DNA from: a virus
IMG/VR virus record: IMGVR_UViG_3300011253_000831
Coordinates: 1 to 36,502 of that record
Direction: 5' to 3' (one strand)
Length of the DNA stretch: 36,502 nt
The translations under genes and the position numbers were made by a program. Numbering within the stretch: the first letter of the stretch is position 1; the number at the start of each line of letters is the position of its first letter. Of this stretch, positions 23,357 through 29,343 are shown in pieces. The notes under the pieces were generated by a model. That model saw only the letters and a program-made list of their open reading frames with translations. It did no database searches and was not told the origin of the DNA.

Positions 23357-23385
23357 TGTATAACCCTAGATAACCAACATGTCAA
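23357..23385 (-). promoter_or_regulatory. Strong sigma70 promoter of the replication operon, with GTTATC pair
   Basis: On the minus strand TTGACA (23385-23380) is followed after exactly 17 bp by TATACA (23362-23357). The spacer carries GTTATC (23374-23369) and a second near-copy GTTATA (23364-23359) one helical turn later, overlapping the -10 box. This is the same arrangement as at 17189-17218. Transcription would begin around 23350, about 25 bp before the first start codon. Confidence 0.8.
23359..23374 (-). promoter_or_regulatory. Candidate operator 2: GTTATC/GTTATA at 10-bp spacing
   Basis: Read in the direction of transcription, GTTATC then TAGG then GTTATA. The spacing and orientation relative to transcription are the same as operator 1. 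The second copy has one mismatch, shared with the -10 box it overlaps. Confidence 0.55.
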
Positions 23386-23404
23386 CAATTAAATGTAATA
23401 AATA

Positions 23405-23446
23405 TAAAAAACCCCGGTAGTATGCCGAGGCAGGGACATCCGGGGT
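23405..23446 (-). terminator. Rho-independent terminator after the SSB-like gene
   Basis: Minus-strand ACCCCGG (23446-23440) pairs with CCGGGGT (23417-23411). The loop contains an extra small stem (TGCC/GGCA), and T's follow directly. It separates the RusA-SSB transcript from the replication operon promoter a few bases downstream. Confidence 0.8.
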
Positions 23447-23474
23447 CAAGCTTCAAACTATGTATGGTTTTAGT

Positions 23475-23840
23475 TTAGAAAGGTATATCATCTGGTGTTA
23501 TAACCGCCCCTGCCTGAACAGGCGGTGCTACAGGAGGTTGTGGTGCATATGCTTGCTGGGCCGTAACAGGTTGAACTGCTGGCTGTTGGGCAGGTGCAGT
23601 ATTGTTGTACTTAGCTACATTAGCCATACGTCGTTGTTCGTCTTCAGCTGTCCAAGGGTTAAATGTTGCACGTTTATATACTGAGTTATCGCCTTGGTTA
23701 ATCTTATCTGCCGATACATTAATCTTCCATTTAACACCAGCTATTTCTACGGTACCAAAAAAACTACCCGGTTCTGCTTGTGGGTGAGTTGATGGATTTA
23801 AATACCCTGAGTTAGGATTTTTTGTAAAAGTTTGTGTCAT
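23475..23840 (-). CDS. SSB-like single-strand DNA-binding protein, 121 aa
   Basis: The C-terminus ends in DDIPF, the acidic tip by which bacterial SSBs bind partner proteins. It is preceded by a long Pro/Gln/Ala-rich disordered linker (about residues 80-115). The N-terminal 70 residues are a compact beta-rich part (GSFFGTVEIAGVKWKINVSADK) that could be a minimal OB-fold, shorter than standard SSBs of about 110-residue domains. It should coat unwound DNA and recruit host replication proteins. A ribosome site AAAGGAGACAAAC precedes the ATG. Confidence 0.75.
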   Translation of the reverse strand: MTQTFTKNPNSGYLNPSTHPQAEPGSFFGTVEIAGVKWKINVSADKINQGDNSVYKRATFNPWTAEDEQRRMANVAKYNNTAPAQQPAVQPVTAQQAYAPQPPVAPPVQAGAVITPDDIPF

Positions 23841-23873
23841 GTTTGTCTCCTTTGTTTAAACTTTATGACGATT

Positions 23874-23885
23874 GAATGGACATTC
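23874..23885. promoter_or_regulatory. Palindrome GAATG-GA-CATTC over the SSB promoter
   Basis: Perfect 5+5 inverted repeat around a 2-bp centre. It overlaps the -10 box and predicted start site of the SSB promoter, the usual place for a small dimeric repressor site. Confidence 0.4.
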
Positions 23886-23910
23886 TATGATTATTCTCTG
23901 TTATTTACAA
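23882..23910 (-). promoter_or_regulatory. Candidate promoter for the SSB-like gene
   Basis: Minus-strand TTGTAA (23910-23905), 17-bp spacer, TAGAAT (23887-23882). Start would fall near 23875, leaving a 35-nt leader with the ribosome site. The GTTATC pair is absent here. Confidence 0.45.
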
Positions 23911-23913
23911 GGA

Positions 23914-24309
23914 CTACTTTAACCTTCCTCTCCAAACATCACCAAAGCTTTCAATCTCCACCTCTATCCTTGGGTTAATTCTGTCTACCGGCATAACAAC
24001 TGCGCTGGGCATCTTTGGCATGTGCTTAGTATTATCATCTGGGATCATCCCTCGCTTAACCATAGCATCACACAAGAACTTATCTTGTATACATATAACA
24101 TTCATTATATCAAACTTCCGTTTGGATGCTGGATATATCTTATAATGAAGCCTTATCTTCTCATACCTTCTATATGGTATGTCTAAGGACATAAATATAT
24201 CTGAATAGTTTCGCTTTGCTGCGCTAAGTACCCTGTGGTGAGTGTTTCTATAGTTGTTTAAATTTAAAATAAAGAATTTATTTTTACTTACTCTAACCTT
24301 TAGTGGCAT
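23914..24309 (-). CDS. RusA-like Holliday junction resolvase, 131 aa
   Basis: The pattern FDIMN (Asp 67, Asn 70), DKFLCDAM (Asp 76, Asp 81) and IPDDNTKHM (Asp 91, 92) fits the spaced acidic residues of RusA family nucleases, as does the basic, beta-strand N-terminus. Length is near RusA (about 120 aa). It would resolve recombination branches or trim branched replication DNA before packaging. It is divergent from the exonuclease operon and upstream of the SSB-like gene on the minus strand. The match is moderate, since flanking motifs are diverged. Confidence 0.72.
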   Translation of the reverse strand: MPLKVRVSKNKFFILNLNNYRNTHHRVLSAAKRNYSDIFMSLDIPYRRYEKIRLHYKIYPASKRKFDIMNVICIQDKFLCDAMVKRGMIPDDNTKHMPKMPSAVVMPVDRINPRIEVEIESFGDVWRGRLK

Positions 24310-24368
24310 TGAAAACTTGATGGTTTCTCTCCTAAATAGTTCCTGTATTTTAGAATAACTTAAAAATA

Positions 24369-24407
24369 AACTATTGCATACAACAATAAGCTATGTTATC
24401 AATAGTT
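24369..24407. repeat. 8-bp inverted repeat AACTATTG / CAATAGTT
   Basis: Perfect arms at 24369-24376 and 24400-24407, 23 bp apart, in the 139-bp divergent region between the RusA-like and plus-strand operons. It overlaps the GTTATC pair. It could be an operator or chance in AT-rich DNA. Confidence 0.35.
24374..24402 (+). promoter_or_regulatory. Candidate promoter of the large plus-strand operon
   Basis: TTGCAT (24374-24379) and TATCAA (24397-24402) are 17 bp apart, with TG one base upstream of the -10 (extended -10). The match is weaker than at the other two GTTATC promoters. The -10 overlaps the first GTTATC copy. Promoter calling here depends partly on the shared operator. Confidence 0.45.
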
Positions 24408-24410
24408 ATC
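24395..24410 (+). promoter_or_regulatory. Candidate operator 3: GTTATC x2 at 10-bp spacing
   Basis: Two perfect GTTATC copies start at 24395 and 24405, oriented with the plus-strand operon that follows. Third occurrence of the arrangement at 17196 and 23374. Confidence 0.6.
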
Positions 24411-24448
24411 ACTAGGTATTAAGTTAAAGCTAGCAAAGGGGTACTATA

Positions 24449-24751
24449 ATGACACAATTAGAACTAGGTTTGGGTGGGGTAAGGTTTTTAACAATGTCGT
24501 CTCGTGTCGAATGGATTAAAAAAGTTAGAAGGGAACCAGTAAGCAGAACTAATGGTTATGATATATGGCCCTTACCTAAATTAATGAAGGATGAGGATAT
24601 GGTTTGTTTATATGATGGACAACGGTATGAGGATGTAGAGGTCGCTGAGAAAAATATACCTATAATCGTACCAAGTGCAGCACAACTTAAAGCAGGGACT
24701 GCAACTGTTTATGGTGCTGGTCCTAGCGCAATGATGATGGAGATGGAATAA
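24449..24751 (+). CDS. Unknown protein upstream of exonuclease, 100 aa
   Basis: First gene of the plus-strand operon, with AAAGGGG 7 bp before the ATG. The product has basic patches (SRVEWIKKVRREPVSRTNGYD) and a Met/Glu end (MMMEME). Its TAA overlaps the ATG of the exonuclease gene (TAATG), so they are probably translated together. It could be a partner of the recombination nuclease in the position of an annealing protein, but it is too short and lacks the known beta/Erf or RecT motifs. Confidence 0.65.
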   Translation: MTQLELGLGGVRFLTMSSRVEWIKKVRREPVSRTNGYDIWPLPKLMKDEDMVCLYDGQRYEDVEVAEKNIPIIVPSAAQLKAGTATVYGAGPSAMMMEME

Positions 24752-25398
24752 TGTTAATATATGATGGGTTGGAACAAGGGTCGGATGCTTGGCTTAAGAT
24801 ACGCTTAGGTATACCGACAACCAGTAGTTTTGGTAAAATAATAACCCCTTCTGGTAATAAGTCAGGGCAGTTCGATAAGTATTTAACTGAGTGCTTAACG
24901 CCGTATATATTTGGTAGGGCTCAAGAGTTTGTTAAAACAAAACCTATGCAAAGAGGAAACGATTTAGAACCAGAGGCTGTGGAATGGTATGAAAGATATA
25001 CTGGGATTAAGACCAAAGAAGTTGGTTTTATAACAACTGATGATGGAACTGTAGGCTGTTCGCCAGATCGATTAGTTGGTAGTAATGGTCTATTGGAGGT
25101 TAAGTGTCCGATGGAAAACCAGCATACTGTAAATCTAGCTAGCGGTAAAATTGACCCCAAATACATACCCCAAGTACAAGGGCAACTGATGTTATCTGGT
25201 AGAGATTGGTGTGACTGGCTGTCATACCATCCAGATGCCCCGGCATCACTAGTTAGAGTGGAGCCTGACGAGGACTTCCAAGAAGAGTTAAGAAGGTTAC
25301 TAACTGACTTTACTACCAAGTTAGTAAATCAAGTTAATGATATGACGGCACGTGGTATAGATCTTAAGATGGCTTTACCAACAAGGAGCGAGGGTTAG
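24751..25398 (+). CDS. Lambda-exonuclease-type (YqaJ) recombination nuclease, 215 aa
   Basis: PD-(D/E)XK fold. QGSDAWLKIRLG at the start (about residues 9-20), RGNDLEPEA (about 68-76), CSPDRLV with the catalytic Asp (about 108-114), LLEVKCP with the Glu-x-Lys pair (about 119-125), and QVQGQLMLSG (about 146-155). These are the classical motifs of YqaJ and lambda Exo proteins. It digests one strand from double-stranded ends to leave a 3' tail for annealing. The upstream gene has no recognisable annealase, so a partner is missing or novel. Length is normal. Confidence 0.92.
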   Translation: MLIYDGLEQGSDAWLKIRLGIPTTSSFGKIITPSGNKSGQFDKYLTECLTPYIFGRAQEFVKTKPMQRGNDLEPEAVEWYERYTGIKTKEVGFITTDDGTVGCSPDRLVGSNGLLEVKCPMENQHTVNLASGKIDPKYIPQVQGQLMLSGRDWCDWLSYHPDAPASLVRVEPDEDFQEELRRLLTDFTTKLVNQVNDMTARGIDLKMALPTRSEG

Positions 25399-25400
25399 TA

Positions 25401-25601
25401 ATGTTTACAATAATACGTACCAAGAAGCTTAAAAAACTCGAAGCCAACAAGAAACAAGCCCACCAGTATATAGATACACTATGCTTGGAGAATAAACGTT
25501 TCTGGCAGAAGTTATCAGACTTAGGATATTCTTGGGGTGAGATTATGGAAGTGCAAAGCCCAGTTGAAGAAAGTAACGTAATTAAATTTAGGACGAGATA
25601 A
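25401..25601 (+). CDS. Small coiled-coil protein, 66 aa
   Basis: This starts right after the exonuclease gene. The first half is Lys/Leu-rich helix (TKKLKKLEANKKQAHQYIDTLCLENKRFWQKL) with heptad-like spacing, followed by a GYSWGEIME phrase. The stop overlaps the next start (TAATG). The function is unknown; a partner of the exonuclease is possible. Confidence 0.6.
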   Translation: MFTIIRTKKLKKLEANKKQAHQYIDTLCLENKRFWQKLSDLGYSWGEIMEVQSPVEESNVIKFRTR

Positions 25602-26029
25602 TGACAGATGAAATAGAACATAGTAAGCGAAGCTTACAGTCTTCAAGCGAAGCGATGAAGCAGATTGATGATGCTATTGAGTATATTAACCATAAGTTTA
25701 AAGATGTGTTTGAACAAAAAATAACAATCCTCACAGCCCTAAACTACTTAAAAGAAAGCGTTGAGGGGGAACAGCTAGACGAGAACGGTTTGAAGCCTTG
25801 TCCGTTTTGTGGGGCACATGATGTGTTTGTGGAGCGAATGGAGTTAGAGGCTTCTGCTGTTTTTTGCAATAACTGTATGTCTTATGGGATTACATGCAAT
25901 ACAGAAGATGAAGAAGAAGCAAAACTTATTGATAAAAACGATGATTTATGGGGCGGTTATTATTCAGCAATCAAAGCTTGGAACACCCGCCCAACAACAA
26001 AAACCCTAGAAGAATGGATGAAGAGATGA
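25601..26029 (+). CDS. Lar-like restriction-alleviation ribbon protein, 142 aa
   Basis: The C-terminal half carries LKPCPFCGAHDV (about residues 67-78), a CNNC knuckle (about 97-100) and the end phrase SAIKAWNTRP, the hallmark of Lar family proteins. The N-terminal 60 residues are an added helical region (DEIEHSKRSLQSSSEAMKQIDDAIEYINHKF), which is unusual for Lar. In the known Rac Lar, the protein relieves EcoKI-type restriction by affecting modification. Two further Lar-like genes lie nearby. Overlap with the next gene is 4 bp. Confidence 0.8.
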   Translation: MTDEIEHSKRSLQSSSEAMKQIDDAIEYINHKFKDVFEQKITILTALNYLKESVEGEQLDENGLKPCPFCGAHDVFVERMELEASAVFCNNCMSYGITCNTEDEEEAKLIDKNDDLWGGYYSAIKAWNTRPTTKTLEEWMKR

Positions 26030-26178
26030 GTAACGCTGACCGTATATTAATTGTAATAAGTTTATCTTGTTTAATAGGTGCTTGTATGTGTTTGAAGTAT
26101 ATGACCGACCAAAATAAACAGAGTATAGCTACTATAGAGGCTCAATTGGAGGTATTGAACAATGACCAACAAAACTAA
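26026..26178 (+). CDS. Small single-pass membrane protein, 50 aa
   Basis: ATG 26026 overlaps the TGA of the Lar-like gene (ATGA). A longer reading from 25948 would lie mostly inside that gene and is less likely. One hydrophobic segment (about residues 7-22, LIVISLSCLIGACMCL) is followed by a helical Gln/Glu tail. Two cysteines fall within the membrane stretch. Unknown role. Confidence 0.6.
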   Translation: MSNADRILIVISLSCLIGACMCLKYMTDQNKQSIATIEAQLEVLNNDQQN

Positions 26179-26482
26179 CCCCCAAGGAGCGGTAGCGACC
26201 CACCAGAACTTGTTGAATGATGTTAGGGGAGATTTTAATGATTTATTAAATGATGTTATAAATTTTGCAAATGAAGAGCAGTTTCTTGATAGCACTTTAG
26301 AAAAATCAACTAAAACAATACAACGCCTAGACGCTTTCCTTGCTGCTGTTGATTTTGATGAGTTTAGTAAAGCATTAGAAGATGTGTCTTGGGGCTATCC
26401 CTATTCAGATAAAAGCAAGCGTAAGTGTGATGATGTTTTAAAGCTCCTCAAAGCAGCAACAACAGAGAATGAGGGGGCGTAA
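26162..26482 (+). CDS. Unknown protein, 106 aa
   Basis: A helical, acidic Asp/Asn/Leu-rich protein (LLNDVRGDFNDLLNDVINFANEEQF). GGAGG lies 9 bp upstream of the ATG inside the preceding gene. The tail is Lys/Arg-rich near YSDKSKRKCDDVLKLLK. No domain recognised. Overlap with the next gene by one base shows coupling. Confidence 0.6.
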   Translation: MTNKTNPQGAVATHQNLLNDVRGDFNDLLNDVINFANEEQFLDSTLEKSTKTIQRLDAFLAAVDFDEFSKALEDVSWGYPYSDKSKRKCDDVLKLLKAATTENEGA

Positions 26483-26664
26483 TGGATAACAAAGAACCGT
26501 TTTTTAATATAAAAATAGAGTATCCAGTCAGATTTTGGTTGCTAACCATATATTTTATATTCCTTTTCTTCATCATGTTACCTGCATCTTTTATGAATAA
26601 CGAAGAGCGAGCAAAGGTGTATCCGTATTTATTTGAAGAACAACAAAACCAAGCGAGGAAATGA
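26482..26664 (+). CDS. Small membrane protein, 60 aa
   Basis: ATG follows the preceding stop (TAATG). The product has a single hydrophobic span (about residues 18-36, FWLLTIYFIFLFFIMLPAS) with short charged ends (FNNEERAKVYPYLFEE). It could be a small envelope protein. It is one of at least four tiny membrane proteins in the two plus-strand operons. Confidence 0.6.
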   Translation: MDNKEPFFNIKIEYPVRFWLLTIYFIFLFFIMLPASFMNNEERAKVYPYLFEEQQNQARK

Positions 26665-26816
26665 TGAAAATACTTAAAAAAATATTATGTAAGATAGGTT
26701 GGCACAGCATATTTGCTGGTTTTGAGACAACTGGTCATGATGGTTGTAGTGTACATGCAAAATGTAAGTGGTGTGGCTATAAAGGTATGATTGATAGTCA
26801 AGGTAATTTATTTTAA
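26661..26816 (+). CDS. Small zinc-ribbon protein resembling DUF1660, 51 aa
   Basis: Frame starts ATG ATG 26661, overlapping the previous stop by 4 bp. It encodes HDGCSVHAKCKWCGYKGMIDSQGNLF, with the CxWCG(Y)xG and DSQGNLF end I associate with small phage DUF1660-type proteins. Cys/His pairs would bind one zinc. The function of that family is unknown. Confidence 0.65.
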   Translation: MMKILKKILCKIGWHSIFAGFETTGHDGCSVHAKCKWCGYKGMIDSQGNLF

Positions 26817-26829
26817 AGGAGCAGAAGTG

Positions 26830-27294
26830 ATGGAAGATAAGACGAAAGAGGCTTTGGAAATGTTTAACTCCACAATAATGGAGCAAAGAATATCAGAAGA
26901 TGAATCTTTATATTTCATTGGACGAACACAAGTGAGATTTACTCATATCGAATCAATCCGAGAAGCCCTAACCACTAAGCAAGCGGTTGATGTGGATAAG
27001 TTACAAAAGGAATGTATAGAGTATGGTAAGGAACAGTTTACTGCTATGTTCGATAATCCTAATATAGCTGTTTGTAGACTATCTGTTTACTTGGCAATAG
27101 ACTACCTTTCCCAACAAGGGCTTTTGAATGGTGGGTGGCAACCTATCGAGGAAGCTTTTCTTGCTGGATTTAAAATAAGCGGTGAAGGTTGGAATGGGGA
27201 ATATCCCCACGAAGGAGAAAATGATAGCGTTATTTGGGAAGATATTAAAGAATCTTTTGAGGATTACCTAAAACCACCAAAAGAGGAGGTGTGA
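26830..27294 (+). CDS. Unknown protein, about 154 aa
   Basis: ATG 26830 is preferred because AAAGGAG lies 8-9 bp before it. A start at 26791 would overlap the ribbon gene. The protein is acidic and helical, with the phrase GWQPIEEA (about residues 112-119) and a Glu-rich C-terminus (EDIKESFEDYLKPPKEEV). Two cysteines. I do not recognise the family. Confidence 0.6.
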   Translation: MEDKTKEALEMFNSTIMEQRISEDESLYFIGRTQVRFTHIESIREALTTKQAVDVDKLQKECIEYGKEQFTAMFDNPNIAVCRLSVYLAIDYLSQQGLLNGGWQPIEEAFLAGFKISGEGWNGEYPHEGENDSVIWEDIKESFEDYLKPPKEEV

Positions 27295-27488
27295 TTGTGA
27301 GAAAGTGTTCGAAAGGTCACGATGTTAAAATCATTAATATTGATTTATCTGTGCCTTATAATAACGAAAAATATAAAGATATGTACCAAGTCAGGTGTGA
27401 TGTTGAAAGTAACACCTGTGAATTTTCTGAATATTATTACAACAAAAGAGATGCTATTCACGGATGGAATATAAGGGAGTTACTTTAA
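27291..27488 (+). CDS. Second Lar-like ribbon protein, diverged, 65 aa
   Basis: Starts at GTG 27291 (or GTG 27297) overlapping the previous stop. It carries RKCSKGHDV, CDVESNTC and ends with YYNKRDAIHGWNIREL, which mirrors the AIxAWNxR end of Lar proteins, although the first knuckle is CSKGH and not CPFCG. Probably a degenerate Lar-family member with two remaining zinc-binding pairs. Confidence 0.55.
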   Translation: MIVRKCSKGHDVKIINIDLSVPYNNEKYKDMYQVRCDVESNTCEFSEYYYNKRDAIHGWNIRELL

Positions 27489-27489
27489 A

Positions 27490-27819
27490 ATGACACAAAA
27501 AGATGAAACAGAGCAATCTCGGAACGAATTGCGGGGTGAAAGCCTTATGCCTAGGGAGATATGGGCTTGGAATGTAGACCACGATCAAGGCTGTTGGGAC
27601 TTGGAAGATGAATATCCAATAGAGGGTTGCAGAACCCCCTACATACTAAAGTCAGAGTATAATAAGCAAACCGATCGTGTTGGAGAGCTAGAAATAGTTT
27701 TAAGAAAAGCTGACTATCTACTAAAAGATACTGGTATGATTACTAACGATAGCTGGATGCATCAACAAATACAAATAGCGTTAACCACAGCCCTAAAGAA
27801 AGGTGAAGACGATGAGTGA
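27490..27819 (+). CDS. Unknown protein, 109 aa
   Basis: Starts just after the second Lar-like gene, with AAGGGAG ten bases upstream of the ATG. The N-terminal half has WAWNVDHDQGCWDLEDEYP, Trp- and Asp-rich, followed by helical stretches (VGELEIVLRKADYLL). No named domain. Its end overlaps the third Lar-like gene by 8 bp. Confidence 0.6.
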   Translation: MTQKDETEQSRNELRGESLMPREIWAWNVDHDQGCWDLEDEYPIEGCRTPYILKSEYNKQTDRVGELEIVLRKADYLLKDTGMITNDSWMHQQIQIALTTALKKGEDDE

Positions 27820-28147
27820 GGAATTAAAACCGTGTCCGTTTTGTGGTTCAAGAGACGTCGGTGGTGTTGGTGGTAAGGCATCAGATAGGCATCAAGCTTA
27901 TAGCTATATAAATTGTTATGGCTGTAAAACAGATATTAAATATAAAGGTGGTATAGATAACGCAATCAAAGCTTGGAACACACGCAACCACGACAAGCTA
28001 ATTGAGCAGATTGAGGGGATGAAGGTGTATAAGGACCATATGATTATATGCAGGGAACATGATAGTGCCCTAGACGATGTAATTAAACTTATTAGAGGGG
28101 TATCAGAGATACCACCGTCTGTTACACAGACTAAAAGAGGAGAGTGA
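27812..28147 (+). CDS. Third Lar-like restriction-alleviation ribbon protein, 111 aa
   Basis: Opens MSEELKPCPFCGSRDV, followed by a YINCYGCKTDIKY knuckle and DNAIKAWNTRNHD, the complete Lar pattern: CPFCG, CxxC, then AIxAWNxR. The start ATG 27812 is chosen because AAGGTGAAG precedes it. The last 50 residues are an extra helix absent from short Lar proteins. Together with the genes at 25601 and 27291 it makes three members of the same fold within 2.6 kb. Confidence 0.8.
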   Translation: MSEELKPCPFCGSRDVGGVGGKASDRHQAYSYINCYGCKTDIKYKGGIDNAIKAWNTRNHDKLIEQIEGMKVYKDHMIICREHDSALDDVIKLIRGVSEIPPSVTQTKRGE

Positions 28148-28150
28148 GTG

Positions 28151-28579
28151 ATGAGTAAAGATAGATCTGGTGCAGAAGATAGCAACCACTGGCAAACACC
28201 ACAATGGCTTTATGATAAATTAGATAAGGAGTTTAGCTTTGATTTTGACCCTTGCCCTAATTATGCAACCTTTGATGGACTAGCTATAGAATGGGGGCAA
28301 AGTAATTTTATTAATCCTCCTTACGATAGAATAAACAAACCTAAGTTCATTCAAAAAGCTTACGAAGAATGGAAGAAAGGTAAAACATGTGTTTTATTAA
28401 TTCCTGCTTCTACTAGCACTAAACAGTTTCATGAATTGATCTTACCTAATGCAGAAATACGTTTTTTAAAAGGCAGAATTGCTTTTGTTGAGGGTGGTAA
28501 ACCTAGAGATAGTAAGGCTACTAGTAAGGGCAAGCATGACAGTATGGTTGTAATCCTTAGAAGTAAAGAAAACCCCTAG
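28151..28579 (+). CDS. DNA N6-adenine methyltransferase, phage Dam type, 142 aa
   Basis: Contains NPPYDR (residues 55-60), a variant of the DPPY adenine-methylase motif IV, plus WQTPQWLYDKLDKEF and FDFDPCPNY characteristic of the phage Dam family. Catalysis needs the NPPY. No FxGxG SAM motif I could pin down, as is common in these short enzymes, so it may be at the small end of the family (about 140-180 aa). ATG 28151 with AGGAG 8 bp upstream is the better start than GTG 28148. It would protect phage DNA from restriction. Confidence 0.85.
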   Translation: MSKDRSGAEDSNHWQTPQWLYDKLDKEFSFDFDPCPNYATFDGLAIEWGQSNFINPPYDRINKPKFIQKAYEEWKKGKTCVLLIPASTSTKQFHELILPNAEIRFLKGRIAFVEGGKPRDSKATSKGKHDSMVVILRSKENP

Positions 28580-28598
28580 CCGTTGTAAGAGCTAGGGG
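28573..28598. terminator. Hairpin at the 3' end of the methylase gene
   Basis: CCCCTAGC (28573-28580) pairs perfectly with GCTAGGGG (28591-28598) around 10 nt. It contains the methylase stop codon. No T-run follows on either strand, so partial termination or mRNA protection is more likely than full termination. Confidence 0.5.
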
Positions 28599-28635
28599 CA
28601 AGTTGTAATTCCGTCAGTATAGAAAGGTTAAGGAA

Positions 28636-28809
28636 ATGTTAAAAAAGATATTAAGATTTATAGCTATATTAATGGTAGTAGAGTTATTAGTATTATTAGG
28701 AATGTGCTTTTTATATTGGGGTGTGCCTGATGATATGTGGCTTGTAAGGTGGTTGGTTGTGGCAATTGGTTTACCAACAACAATATTAATAACAATGATT
28801 AAAGGTTAA
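28636..28809 (+). CDS. Small two-helix membrane protein, 57 aa
   Basis: AAGGAA precedes the ATG. Two hydrophobic stretches (about residues 7-27 and 38-53) are joined by a short WGVPDDMW turn, so both ends would lie on the same side. The two-helix layout resembles a small holin-type or unknown phage membrane protein. It is in the middle of non-lysis genes, so its role is not clear. Confidence 0.6.
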   Translation: MLKKILRFIAILMVVELLVLLGMCFLYWGVPDDMWLVRWLVVAIGLPTTILITMIKG

Positions 28810-28812
28810 AAT

Positions 28813-28998
28813 ATGGTTAAACCAGAGCCACCTTGTTGCAACAGATGCACAGCAAAGAATGCTCCATTAGGGTACTCTTACCCATACATAACCACAAATA
28901 CCCTTGTATCATTATGTAACACATGTTATAACAAGTTAAAGGAACAGGCACCTAGTAAGAGTGAGCAACAAGTATTATTAAGTAAGTATATAAAGTAA
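28813..28998 (+). CDS. Small zinc-finger protein, 61 aa
   Basis: Has CCNRC (residues 8-12) and CNTC (about 35-38), spaced like a zinc knuckle pair of the CxxC...CxxC kind, and a basic Lys-rich tail (KLKEQAPSKSEQQVLLSKYIK). Unknown function; probably nucleic-acid or protein binding. It starts three bases after the membrane gene. Confidence 0.6.
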   Translation: MVKPEPPCCNRCTAKNAPLGYSYPYITTNTLVSLCNTCYNKLKEQAPSKSEQQVLLSKYIK

Positions 28999-29008
28999 AG
29001 GATTGGTA

Positions 29009-29164
29009 ATGAGAGTAACGGTATTAAGATATGAGAAGAAGTTTAATTTAGGTAATTATGAGTCAGAGACGGTGGGTATAGAACTAGCGTTGTCAGAAGA
29101 TGAAAAAGCTTCCACAGCGCTAGTTCATGCTAAAGCCTTTGTAGAGCAGGGAGCAAAGCAATGA
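29009..29164 (+). CDS. Small unknown protein, 51 aa
   Basis: Frame begins ATG at 29009 and ends with a TGA that overlaps the next ATG (ATGA). The product mixes beta (VTVLRYEKKFNLGNYESETVGIEL) and a helical end (TALVHAKAFVEQGAK), as in small alpha/beta phage proteins. No family recognised. Accepted because of the coupling with the following HTH gene. Confidence 0.55.
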   Translation: MRVTVLRYEKKFNLGNYESETVGIELALSEDEKASTALVHAKAFVEQGAKQ

Positions 29165-29343
29165 GTACATTTTTAACAACAGCAGAGCTGGCTGAGAGAT
29201 GGAGAACATCAGTTAATAAACTGGCGAATGATAGATCACTAGGTCGTCCTCACCCAGAATATTTTAAGCGTGATCGTACAGTCCTCTATCCTTTAGAGGC
29301 AGTAGAAAAGTTTGAGACTGATGGAATACGAAACGGCAACTGA
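29161..29343 (+). CDS. AlpA/excisionase-like helix-turn-helix protein, 60 aa
   Basis: The pattern TTAELAERWRTSVNKLANDRSLGRPHPEYFKRDRTVLYPLEAVEKF is that of the MerR/AlpA/excisionase-type winged HTH: a leading helix, recognition helix, then a wing with YPLEAVEKF. Sixty residues is typical. In other phages such proteins are Xis or transcription regulators. As no integrase is seen, a regulatory role is more likely, and it is one candidate to read the GTTATC operators. It is coupled by ATGA to the preceding gene. Confidence 0.7.
   Translation: MSTFLTTAELAERWRTSVNKLANDRSLGRPHPEYFKRDRTVLYPLEAVEKFETDGIRNGN

Noticed and set aside
25948-26178. Longer start (25948) for the 50-aa membrane protein
   Set aside because: It would lie in the Lar-like gene in another frame. 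ATG 26026 gives the usual ATGA overlap.
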